Part shown: piece after piece, positions 1-6,182 of the stretch
Numbering within the stretch: position 1 is the first letter of the stretch
How the letters are laid out: every line of letters starts with the position of its first letter
DNA from: CAYRFU01 sp964423525
GTDB lineage: Bacteria > Vulcanimicrobiota > Xenobia > Xenobiales > JADMJV01
Assembly: GCA_964423525.1 (NCBI GenBank)
Contig: CAYRFU010000365.1
Span: 1-6,762, forward strand
Length of the DNA stretch: 6,762 nucleotides
Direction of reading: 5' to 3'
The notes under the pieces: generated by a model
Databases searched by the model: none
Told to the model about the DNA's origin: nothing
What the model saw: only the letters and a program-made list of their open reading frames with translations
Translations under genes and position numbers: made by a program

Positions 1-1
1 T

Positions 2-607
2 GGGTCCGTTCGACGGGGTGGGGTCCCTACGGCCTCGACTGCGGGCGCCGGGCGAGGTGACACCTCAGTCACTCAGCAGCAGGGTGATCAGGCTACCGGC
101 CCTCGTTGGGACCCCAATAAGGTGGCCGATTATATGACGGCCAAAAGTCGGGTGGCCCAAGCCGGACTCGGTTTTAACAACAAAACCGGCGGTCGTTGGA
201 GCGGCCCCAAAGGACGGGCCGGCCTCCCCCAAAGTTCGGTCGGCCAGCGGGCCGCAACCCTCAGATGTCTGACCAACTACACTTCTTTAACCCATTCCTG
301 TTTGTCGCTCAACACCAAGGATTCCGACCCGGTGATGACCCGCAAAGCCGCTCGCGAGCTCTGTAGCGCGCTCCAGACTCTCTCTTGTGGACCGCCAGGA
401 AAGAAGAAAGACAAAGACGCACCCGGCAGCACCACCTCGGCCCATACGATGGTGGCCTCCGCCGAGGGCGAATTGGAGAACTACGGGGGCCTTACGTTGG
501 CGGCCTTCAACCGTCAAGCCGACGTCCTAGCCCGAGTTCAGAACGTTTTCATCCCTCACGAGCGCCCGGCGGGCTATACTGGTCTGCCCGACAACATCGT
601 CGCCTAG
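2..607 (+). CDS. C-terminal part of an unrecognised protein, cut by the left edge
   Basis: I do not recognise this protein. The frame is open without a stop from base 2 to the TAG at 605-607, about 201 codons, so the gene very probably begins outside the window; a GTG at 122 is only an internal candidate start. In the first 44 codons after that GTG I counted about two thirds ending in G or C, which fits the neighbouring genes and supports real coding. The first 30 or so visible residues are low-complexity, rich in Gly, Thr and Gln. A basic Gly-rich stretch (residues about 59-73) follows, then four cysteines (about residues 89, 100, 121 and 129) and a Lys-rich patch (134-139). The last 40 residues look like an ordinary folded or helical segment. 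Four spaced cysteines would suit a secreted protein with disulfides, but no signal peptide is visible because the N-terminus is missing. It lies 128 bases before glyA, and a separate transcript is likely. Confidence 0.55.
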   Translation, partial: GSVRRGGVPTASTAGAGRGDTSVTQQQGDQATGPRWDPNKVADYMTAKSRVAQAGLGFNNKTGGRWSGPKGRAGLPQSSVGQRAATLRCLTNYTSLTHSCLSLNTKDSDPVMTRKAARELCSALQTLSCGPPGKKKDKDAPGSTTSAHTMVASAEGELENYGGLTLAAFNRQADVLARVQNVFIPHERPAGYTGLPDNIVA

Positions 608-682
608 TCCGCCAACTGGATAGCCCGAGTCCTCTGGGCAGGATAGTGTTTTCCTTGCGTGAAAGTCCTGGACGTAAGATTA

Positions 683-715
683 GCCGGCGGTCGGCACGGC
701 TGACGACCTGCCGGC
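683..715 (+). promoter_or_regulatory. Stable leader hairpin upstream of the glyA ribosome binding site
   Basis: GCCGGCGGTCG (683-693) pairs with CGACC-T-GCCGGC (704-715), giving an 11-bp stem with one bulged T and a 10-base loop (694-703). It ends 9 bases before the glyA Shine-Dalgarno (725-730), so it would leave that site free in an mRNA that starts upstream. No T-run follows, so it is not an ordinary intrinsic terminator. It could be an mRNA-stabilising or attenuator-like structure, or a protein site. It does not match the THF, glycine or SAM riboswitch consensus as I remember them. The pairing is seen in the sequence; any regulatory role is inference. Confidence 0.45.
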
Positions 716-735
716 GGTAAACCGAGAGGAACGTT

Positions 736-2013
736 ATGCTGGACCAGGTATGGAGAACCGACCCCGAAGTGGCCCGGGCGATCGAGAGAGAAACGCTCAG
801 GCAGGCCACCACCCTAGAGATGATCGCTTCCGAGAACTTTGTTAGCGAAGCGGTTCTCCAGGCTCAAGGTAGCGTCCTCACCAATAAATATGCTGAGGGC
901 TACCCCGGAAAGCGCTACTACGGCGGCTGTGAGCATGTCGATGTTTGTGAGGAGCTTGCTCGCAAGAGGGCCTGTGAGCTCTACAACGCTGACCACGCCA
1001 ATGTCCAACCCCATTCTGGAGCTAGCGCCAATATCGCCGCTTTCTACTCGGTGATGAAGCATGGCGACAAGCTGATGGCTCTTTCGCTTGACCACGGCGG
1101 CCATTTGACTCATGGCCACAAAGTCAATTTTTCCGGTAAGCACTTCACCATCATCCACTACGGTGTGGAAGAGAAAACAGAACTTCTTGACTACAAGAAG
1201 ATCCAGGACATGGCCCGTGAGCACAAGCCGAAAATTCTCTTGACTGGCTATTCAGCCTACCCGCGAACCCTGGAATTTGCTCCTTTCCGTGAGGTCGCCG
1301 ATGAGATCGGCGCCGTTTTTATGGTCGACATGGCCCACTTCAGCGGTCTGGCCGCCTCCCGGGTTCACCCCAACCCCGTTGAGATCGCCGACATCGTGAC
1401 CACCACCACGCACAAAACCCTCCGGGGGCCCAGAGGTGGCCTGATCATGTGTAAGGAAACCTTCGCTAAAGGGATCGACCGAAGCATCTTCCCGGGCTTC
1501 CAGGGTGGTCCCCTCGAGCACGTCGTGGCGGCCAAAGCCGTCGCCTTCAAAGAAGCTCTGGCACCCGAGTTTAAAGTCTACAGCCAGCAAACCGTTGACA
1601 ACGCCAGGCAGCTAGCCGAAACCCTGGCGGCAGGTGGAGCTCGGTTGGTGTCAGGGGGAACCGACAACCACCTGGTGCTGGTGGACGTGACGCCTCTAGG
1701 CCTGACCGGTCACCAGGCTGAGCAGTCTCTTGAGGCGGCTGGGGTCACCACCAACAAAAACGCCATCCCCTTTGACAAGAATCCTCCTTCGGTCGCCAGC
1801 GGTATCCGTTTGGGTACCCCGGCTTTAACCACCCGAGGCATGGGTTTGGCCGAGATGAAGACTATCGGAAACTGGATCATTGAGGTGATGAAAGCCCCTG
1901 AGGATGAGACTGTGCGTAGTCGAATTCGAGGCCAGGTCGAAGAGCTGGCGGCCCAGTTCCCACTCTACCGGGCTCGCGTGGAGGCCAACCGAGAGCCGGG
2001 GGTCACGGCATGA
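736..2013 (+). CDS. glyA: Serine hydroxymethyltransferase
   Basis: This cytosolic PLP enzyme converts L-serine and tetrahydrofolate to glycine and 5,10-methylene-tetrahydrofolate, the main source of one-carbon units for purine, thymidylate and methionine synthesis. The 425-residue length is close to the usual 415-430. Family motifs are present throughout: ASENF near residue 31, YAEGYPGKRYYGG (52-64), HSGASAN (93-99), LDHGGHLTHG (118-127), GYSAYPRTLEF (171-181), VDMAH with the PLP-ring aspartate D198, TTTTHKTLRGPRGG with the Schiff-base lysine K227, and SGIRLGTPALTTRG near the C-terminus with the substrate-carboxylate arginine. The ATG at 736 has AGAGGA (725-730) five bases upstream, and the N-terminus aligns with the family. 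Its TGA overlaps the next gene's ATG as ATGA, so it heads an operon. No truncation or missing catalytic residue is seen. Confidence 0.99.
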   Translation: MLDQVWRTDPEVARAIERETLRQATTLEMIASENFVSEAVLQAQGSVLTNKYAEGYPGKRYYGGCEHVDVCEELARKRACELYNADHANVQPHSGASANIAAFYSVMKHGDKLMALSLDHGGHLTHGHKVNFSGKHFTIIHYGVEEKTELLDYKKIQDMAREHKPKILLTGYSAYPRTLEFAPFREVADEIGAVFMVDMAHFSGLAASRVHPNPVEIADIVTTTTHKTLRGPRGGLIMCKETFAKGIDRSIFPGFQGGPLEHVVAAKAVAFKEALAPEFKVYSQQTVDNARQLAETLAAGGARLVSGGTDNHLVLVDVTPLGLTGHQAEQSLEAAGVTTNKNAIPFDKNPPSVASGIRLGTPALTTRGMGLAEMKTIGNWIIEVMKAPEDETVRSRIRGQVEELAAQFPLYRARVEANREPGVTA

Positions 2014-2972
2014 AAAAGGGTGACGAGGTGGTTGAGAGCCTCGACGGCGGGGGGGACGAGGGTGAAGCCGACGTCACTGAAGAGAACCGTTCCGAGAAGG
2101 CCCCTGACGACCAGGAAGAGGCCTCTGAAGAAGACCAACCCGAAGTCGAAGGTGAGCCTGGCGGCGAGCAGCTCGACAGTGAGGTTGAGAGCGACGAGCC
2201 CTCGGAGAGTCTCGAAGAGACGGCGCGAGCGGCTGAGGAACCTCAGGACGAAGGTCCACCGGCCGAGGGTGAGCGCCGCACTGGTCCTCGTAAGGGGGTC
2301 CGTCTCAATAAGTTGATCTCGACTAAGATCGAGACTGAGGAGAAGTCAGGCCACGCTTACGTCCATCTTGTCGACATTTCCGAGGGCGGCGTCCGCGTCA
2401 ATAGTGACAACCCGTTTCCTAAGGAGGGGGAGATTCGTCTCACCTTTTCCCTGGACGCCTTCGGCGCTGATCTCGCCTCTGAGTTCCGGGTTCAGACCTT
2501 CCGGGTTGAGGTGGTTTGGCAAAAGGAACTGGTTGGCGGAATGTACGTGACCGGTATGAAATTCGTAGAACCGACCGACGACAACAAAACAGTGGTCTCC
2601 AAGATTCTCGAGCGTTCCTCTCCCGAAGGGCGTCGCTTGCGCTTTCGACTCAACCGCGTGCTGGGTGTGGAGATCGGGAAAGAGGAAGGCAGCCAGTGGA
2701 TCTATCCCCTGGCTGAGGACCTCTCGGTCGAAGGGATGCGCGTTCGCATCGACGAGGAACTCGAGGTAGGGGAGGAGTTCCCTATTCGTCTCTTTCTGGA
2801 GTTCGAGCTACCGACGGTTGAGACGCGAGCTAAAGTCATGTGGCGAGAAGAACTCGGCTCCGGACGCCATCAGGTGGGAATGAGATTTACCGAGATCGAC
2901 GAGGCTAACGCCAAGATCATCCAGGACTACATCGACAAATGTCTGGCTAAAGACTCTAAGCGCAGGTTCTAG
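2010..2972 (+). CDS. Tandem PilZ-domain protein with acidic N-terminal tail
   Basis: PilZ domains bind the second messenger c-di-GMP through an RxxxR motif followed by D/NxSxxG on the beta-barrel. Both pieces are intact twice here. Domain 1 (about residues 92-200) has RKGVR at 94-98 and DISEGG at 122-127; domain 2 (about 205-312) has RLRFR at 209-213 and DLSVEG at 237-242. Each ends with a GMxF or GMRF strand (residues 182-185 and 290-293), as is common in PilZ barrels. Residues 5-90 are very rich in Glu and Asp and probably disordered. There is no signal peptide or membrane segment, so it should be cytosolic. The ATG overlaps the glyA stop by 4 bases and has only a weak G-rich stretch upstream, suggesting translational coupling. 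It is not a flagellar YcgR type, since that N-terminal domain is absent. The c-di-GMP binding is a well-supported family inference; the output partner is unknown, and the downstream membrane protein is a candidate. Confidence 0.93.
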   Translation: MKKGDEVVESLDGGGDEGEADVTEENRSEKAPDDQEEASEEDQPEVEGEPGGEQLDSEVESDEPSESLEETARAAEEPQDEGPPAEGERRTGPRKGVRLNKLISTKIETEEKSGHAYVHLVDISEGGVRVNSDNPFPKEGEIRLTFSLDAFGADLASEFRVQTFRVEVVWQKELVGGMYVTGMKFVEPTDDNKTVVSKILERSSPEGRRLRFRLNRVLGVEIGKEEGSQWIYPLAEDLSVEGMRVRIDEELEVGEEFPIRLFLEFELPTVETRAKVMWREELGSGRHQVGMRFTEIDEANAKIIQDYIDKCLAKDSKRRF

Positions 2973-2977
2973 CCACG

Positions 2978-4423
2978 GTGCAGCGGGAGATGCTGAAGTA
3001 TCTCGACCGTTACGGTCGAGAAGCGGTGTCCCGCCAGGCTATGAAAGGCTTCTTTAGCTATTATCTCGGTCCCAAAGGAGCCATCGCTTACCAGGACACT
3101 GGCGGCTATTGGTTGGCGGTCGGGTCGCCCTGGGCTGAAGAGGGCGATGTGGCCGAAGTGGCCAACAATTTCCACCGTTCGGCTCAAAGGCACGGGCGCC
3201 AGGCCGCTTTCTTCGCTGTCGAGCCCCACACTCTTCGTTTGCTCGACCATCCTCGCGTCCAGCTAGGTCTGCAGCCGGTCTTCGATCCCAAGGTATGGGC
3301 CCAAGACCACGCCAACAGCGGAGAGGTGGGCCGTCAGCGGCGAAGGGCAGAGAGGAAGGGGGTGACGGTCCGCAGGGTGAGCCTCCAGGAGCTGTTTAGT
3401 GAGCCGCTTTACAGTCAGGTCGAGAGGCTGTGTCAACTCTGGGTAGAGAACCGTCCCATGGCCGAAATGGGTTATCTTGTCACGCTCGACTTTCTCAAGA
3501 AGCCTGGCGATAGGACTTTCTTTTTGGCCGAGACACAGGGCTCGGTCGGGGGGCTCCTGGCCTGTATCCCGGCCCGCGACGGCTGGTTTCTCGAAAACCT
3601 GGTGGTCGACCGCAGTGCCCCCAACGGCACTTGCGAGCTGCTAGTGGCCGAGGCGATCACCTGGATGTCTCAAGAGGGAGCCCGTTTTGCCACCCTGGGG
3701 ATGCTGCCTCTGGCCCATCTTGACCCGGACAACGCCGCCTGGAACCATCGTCACGCTCATTTTCTCGATTCTCTCTTTCGGTTCAGCTACAGCCACCTCA
3801 ACTGGCTCTACAATTTTCGGGGTCTCTACTCATTCAAAGCCAAGTTTCAGCCCCAGGACTGGGAGCCCGTCTACTTGGTAGCTCCCAACGGAGTTGGACT
3901 GGGGACCCTCTACCACGTCCTGAAGGCTTTTTCGGGCGGCTCGCTCATCGTCTTCGGTTTGGCTACCGTAGCCCGCTGGTGGCGAGCTTTAAGTGAAAGG
4001 TTCCCTCGTCAGGTCTGGGCCGGCGTGGCGTATTTTTTTTCGTTGGCTCTCTTTCCCTGGATTCTCATTCTGCTCAACTGTGACTCATCAAAATGGTTCG
4101 GGGTAGAATGGCTTGCCATCGCCTGGGCCGGCTTTGATCTGGCTGTAGCCATAGCCTTTTTTATTCTGGCGGCTTGTATCTCTCGAGGCCTTACCTGGGG
4201 TCGCTATCTGGCCGATTTCCTGGTGGGGGTGGTAGGCGCCGACGTTTGGATCACCTGGTCTCAGGTTTTCCTTTTCAATCGGCACCGCTTGGAGGGTCCT
4301 CTCGATGTTCTGGTGACCTTGGCCGGCATGGCCGCACCGTTTCTGGCTTTCTTGTTCTTGTTGACCATGGCCAACAGTAATCTCTTCCGGTCTCTAGTCA
4401 CCCGTCAAAGCCGGGAGCTTTAA
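2978..4423 (+). CDS. MprF-type (DUF2156) aminoacyl-phospholipid synthase-like membrane protein with C-terminal TM domain
   Basis: Residues 1-305 match the lysylphosphatidylglycerol synthase C-terminal (DUF2156, double GNAT-like) fold. Signs are the basic helix GRQRRRAERKGVTVRR (118-133), LENLVVDRSAPNGTCELL (205-222), the LGMLPLA stretch (240-246) and FRGLYSFKAKF followed by WEPVYLV (280-301). In MprF this domain moves an amino acid from aminoacyl-tRNA to phosphatidylglycerol at the inner face of the cytoplasmic membrane. The long N-terminal flippase domain of MprF is absent. Instead about five hydrophobic helices follow the catalytic part (near 318-335, 346-367, 376-401, 409-433, 441-464). 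Substrate and amino acid cannot be told from sequence, and some DUF2156 proteins have other or unknown activities. I took the GTG at 2978, five bases after the PilZ stop; the ATG at 2990 is the alternative, and neither has a good Shine-Dalgarno. Eight T's at 4033-4040 lie in the TM part without breaking the frame. Confidence 0.88.
   Translation: MQREMLKYLDRYGREAVSRQAMKGFFSYYLGPKGAIAYQDTGGYWLAVGSPWAEEGDVAEVANNFHRSAQRHGRQAAFFAVEPHTLRLLDHPRVQLGLQPVFDPKVWAQDHANSGEVGRQRRRAERKGVTVRRVSLQELFSEPLYSQVERLCQLWVENRPMAEMGYLVTLDFLKKPGDRTFFLAETQGSVGGLLACIPARDGWFLENLVVDRSAPNGTCELLVAEAITWMSQEGARFATLGMLPLAHLDPDNAAWNHRHAHFLDSLFRFSYSHLNWLYNFRGLYSFKAKFQPQDWEPVYLVAPNGVGLGTLYHVLKAFSGGSLIVFGLATVARWWRALSERFPRQVWAGVAYFFSLALFPWILILLNCDSSKWFGVEWLAIAWAGFDLAVAIAFFILAACISRGLTWGRYLADFLVGVVGADVWITWSQVFLFNRHRLEGPLDVLVTLAGMAAPFLAFLFLLTMANSNLFRSLVTRQSREL
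3001..3021. repeat. 21-base near-perfect palindrome at the start of the synthase-like gene
   Basis: Arms TCTCGACCGT (3001-3010) and ACGGTCGAGA (3012-3021) are exact reverse complements around a central T. In mRNA this would fold as a 9-bp hairpin with a UUA loop, 20 bases after the GTG start and 8 after the possible ATG start. It falls within codons for YLDRYGRE, so part of its conservation may simply be protein coding. It could be an operator, a translation-modulating hairpin, or chance. Confidence 0.5.
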
Positions 4424-5634
4424 CGCCGGATACGGTGGATATGGGCTAGCAGTTGGTGGACCTCAGGTCCGTAGGCTGGGGGCATGGTCAAGAGACTCCG
4501 CACTTTTGCTTCGATGGCGTCGAGTCGCTCCTCGTCGTACTCCTGGCCCTCGAATTCCAACAGCTCTTTGTAGGGTTCGTAGATTTTGCTCTTCATTCGC
4601 CAGTTGTAGATGGCGGGAAGAATTTTGGCCAGGGGAAGCACCACCGTCACCAGTGGCAGCAAGAGAATCAAGATTCTCTCCAGGACGGCAGCCGTTTTGT
4701 AGGGGAGACGACCGTGGAAGAACGACGGGCCGTTTTCGTGGAAGAACTCTGCCTCGTGGGTCAGGGGAAAGGACACGTAGTCTGGGGACGGGAAAGCACC
4801 CCTCTGATTGAGAGGGCCGGCCGGAGAATGAAGGGTCCGCGCCGCGGCCAGCACCACTCCAGCTAGAGCCGGGTGAAACTTCTCTCCCACCACCAGCGTG
4901 GCCGCTGGTGCCAACATTTCGGTTTGCTGGTGGGGCAGATTTTTGGCCAGGTCGATCGACCCTTCTGGGAGGCTAAGTTGGGAAAGGAAGGGATAGTGCT
5001 TGGTGAAGCCGGCCGCTCGCCGGAAGCTGATCAGTTCCACCCCCTCGGTCTCCAGCAAGGTTCGAACGTCCGGATTGTTTGGGGAGGCGATGAGAAAGAC
5101 GACGTCGACGCTTCCGTTTTGAAAAGCTTCGATTCCCCCTACCTGAACGAGCTGGTTTCTGGCCATGGCTCCGGTTCCCCTGAGCAGCTTCTCAGCCAAG
5201 AAATAGCCGCCGCTTTGGGGCTCGCCGACGGCGATCTGAAGGTCTTCCAAGACCAGCAGGTCATCGACTTCCGATTCTTTGGTGAAGACCCACAGCGGTT
5301 CGAAGTAGAGACTGGCCAGGCTTTGGAGCGAGCTATCCTCCACGGGGGTGACGCCGCTTTTCACAAAAGCTGCCTCGGCTTCGCCGGCGAGGAGGAGGTC
5401 CAGGCTTTCTGGGCTGCCGGTCGACTCCACCAGTTCGATTTCAAGACCCTGTTGGGCCAACACCTCTTGGTAGCGCTGACCCAGCCAATGATAGCTACCA
5501 CCTTCCGGGCCCACGGCCAGACGAAGACGGTCGGGAGGAGCCGGTTCGACCCAGCGCGAGGCCAGTGAAAAGGCGAGTACGGCTACCAGGATGCCAGGTA
5601 GGTAGACCTTAAGGAACTCGATTCTTCGCTGCAT
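4420..5634 (-). CDS. TAXI-family TRAP transporter solute-binding protein, membrane anchored, with C-terminal TM and tail
   Basis: TAXI proteins are the periplasmic substrate-capturing part of a class of TRAP transporters driven by ion gradients. The 404-residue product has an N-terminal hydrophobic helix (residues 8-25) acting as signal anchor or signal peptide. A binding domain follows (about 35-300), with the typical opening RLRLAVGPEGGSYHWLG (36-52) and the mid-domain VGEPQSGGYFLAEKLL (136-151). Then comes the GPSFF...LPYKTAAVLERI block, a strong TM helix (about 318-342) and a charged tail (343-404). This C-terminal helix plus tail occurs in a subset of TAXI proteins. I start at the ATG at 5632-5634, because the anchor helix follows at the usual distance and AAAGAG lies just upstream. 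An ATG at 5728-5730 would add 32 polar residues, has no Shine-Dalgarno and crosses an inverted repeat. No TRAP membrane subunit is adjacent. The stop overlaps that of the convergent operon by 4 bases. The ligand is unknown. Confidence 0.92.
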   Translation of the reverse strand: MQRRIEFLKVYLPGILVAVLAFSLASRWVEPAPPDRLRLAVGPEGGSYHWLGQRYQEVLAQQGLEIELVESTGSPESLDLLLAGEAEAAFVKSGVTPVEDSSLQSLASLYFEPLWVFTKESEVDDLLVLEDLQIAVGEPQSGGYFLAEKLLRGTGAMARNQLVQVGGIEAFQNGSVDVVFLIASPNNPDVRTLLETEGVELISFRRAAGFTKHYPFLSQLSLPEGSIDLAKNLPHQQTEMLAPAATLVVGEKFHPALAGVVLAAARTLHSPAGPLNQRGAFPSPDYVSFPLTHEAEFFHENGPSFFHGRLPYKTAAVLERILILLLPLVTVVLPLAKILPAIYNWRMKSKIYEPYKELLEFEGQEYDEERLDAIEAKVRSLLTMPPAYGPEVHQLLAHIHRIRR

Positions 5635-5652
5635 GGAGTCTCTTTCAGCGAG

Positions 5653-5714
5653 AACGAGCTGGCCCCTGGAAGAACTTATGTTCGAATTTCGGGAGGGATC
5701 GAGGCCAGCTCGTT
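5653..5714. repeat. Perfect 12-bp inverted repeat in the divergent intergenic region
   Basis: AACGAGCTGGCC (5653-5664) and GGCCAGCTCGTT (5703-5714) are exact reverse complements separated by 38 bases. Inside the spacer sit GAAC-TTAT-GTTC (5672-5683) and TTCGAA (5681-5686). The repeat lies between the divergent TAXI gene and the small secreted-protein gene, where promoters for both must lie. It may be paired operator half-sites or a hairpin in the TAXI leader. I could not find a convincing -35/-10 pair on either strand. Confidence 0.45.
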
Positions 5715-5742
5715 GAAAAAGCTTCACCATTGAGGAACTTTC

Positions 5743-5750
5743 AAGGAGGA
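5743..5750 (+). promoter_or_regulatory. Strong Shine-Dalgarno that fixes the start at 5757
   Basis: AAGGAGGA sits six bases before the ATG at 5757. It lies inside the longer reading frame that would begin with TTG at 5730, so it argues strongly for the ATG start. Confidence 0.88.
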
Positions 5751-5756
5751 ACAGCG

Positions 5757-6131
5757 ATGCCCTTACGACGCTCGAGCGCTCTGGCTCTTTTCTTGGCTCT
5801 CGTCATCGGATTGACTCTCACTCAGACTCGATCCGCCGACTCGCAGATTCTCCTGGTTAGCGGCGAGTATCGAGTTGTGGAACTCGACAAAGCCAACCAG
5901 AGGGTGGGAGTCGCCCTGCCCGAAGCCCAGCCAGATATTCGCCAAAACTGGATCTATCTCCAGGCGAACACCGAGATCATCCATCATCAGCAGACCGATG
6001 ACGGTTGGCATAAAGATGAGCGAATGACTTACGACGGCTTTTTCAACGCCGCCAAGCCAGGACGCCTGATGAGGGTCCAGGGCGGCAGGCGTTGGGACGG
6101 CGGCATCACGGCCAAAAGGATTAAGATGTAG
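5757..6131 (+). CDS. Small secreted protein, possibly OB-fold (DUF5666-like)
   Basis: The 124-residue product has a classical signal peptide: Arg residues at 4-5, a hydrophobic core at 8-22, and probable cleavage near residues 27-29 after TRSA. The mature part of about 97 residues holds strand-like stretches, GEYRVVELDKANQRVGVAL (36-54), a segment with NTEII (71-75), and an ending of the type KPGRLMRVQG...GGITAKRIKM (100-124). That ending, a turn followed by 'G-x-I-x-A-x-R-I', resembles the single OB-fold repeats of DUF5666-like secreted proteins; this is a resemblance from memory and the pattern is short. No catalytic residues, cysteines or lipobox are visible. The ATG at 5757 is set by AAGGAGGA six bases upstream. 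It appears to be monocistronic, divergent from the TAXI gene, with an intrinsic terminator 25 bases after its stop. Export is well supported; function is unknown. Confidence 0.8.
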   Translation: MPLRRSSALALFLALVIGLTLTQTRSADSQILLVSGEYRVVELDKANQRVGVALPEAQPDIRQNWIYLQANTEIIHHQQTDDGWHKDERMTYDGFFNAAKPGRLMRVQGGRRWDGGITAKRIKM

Positions 6132-6155
6132 TCACTCCCTGTGAAATGAGCCATC

Positions 6156-6182
6156 GGGAGGCCTTCGGGCCTCCCTTTTTTT
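6156..6182 (+). terminator. Intrinsic terminator of the small secreted-protein gene
   Basis: GGGAGGCC (6156-6163), a TTCG tetraloop (6164-6167) and GGCCTCCC (6168-6175) form a perfect 8-bp stem followed directly by seven T's (6176-6182). It begins 25 bases after the stop at 6131. On the minus strand no T-run follows the hairpin, so it should act mainly on plus-strand transcripts. Its last two T's are shared with the stop codon of the convergent gene. Confidence 0.93.

Noticed and set aside
19..116. 9-bp inverted repeat TGGGGTCCC / GGGACCCCA, and GAGGTG-A-CACCTC at 54-66
   Set aside because: Short, GC-rich, inside a likely coding region, and expected by chance at such spacing.
623..650. Small hairpin (GCCCGA/TC-T-GGGC) with later T's as terminator of the left gene
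   Set aside because: Only about six pairs with a bulge, and the T-rich part starts some ten bases too late; not convincing.
655..680. Possible glyA promoter, TTGCGT with TAAGAT
   Set aside because: Spacing of only 14 bases and weak matches to both hexamers.
385..720. Plus-strand frame ending just before the glyA ribosome binding site
   Set aside because: Arg/Ser/Pro-rich translation typical of an out-of-frame reading, overlapping the better frame 2-607; its end includes the hairpin, not a recognisable protein.
814..1224. 136-codon minus-strand frame inside glyA
   Set aside because: Antisense shadow of conserved SHMT sequence.
4873..5568. 231-codon plus-strand open frame opposite the TAXI gene
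   Set aside because: It is the antisense of a confidently identified TAXI gene; no own start signal, and the length is explained by the codon bias of the real gene.
5635..5730. N-terminal extension of the TAXI protein from an ATG at 5730
   Set aside because: Adds 32 polar residues before the signal anchor, lacks a Shine-Dalgarno and runs through the divergent inverted repeat.
5730..5756. TTG start adding nine residues to the small secreted protein
   Set aside because: The strong AAGGAGGA site falls inside this extension and points to the ATG at 5757.
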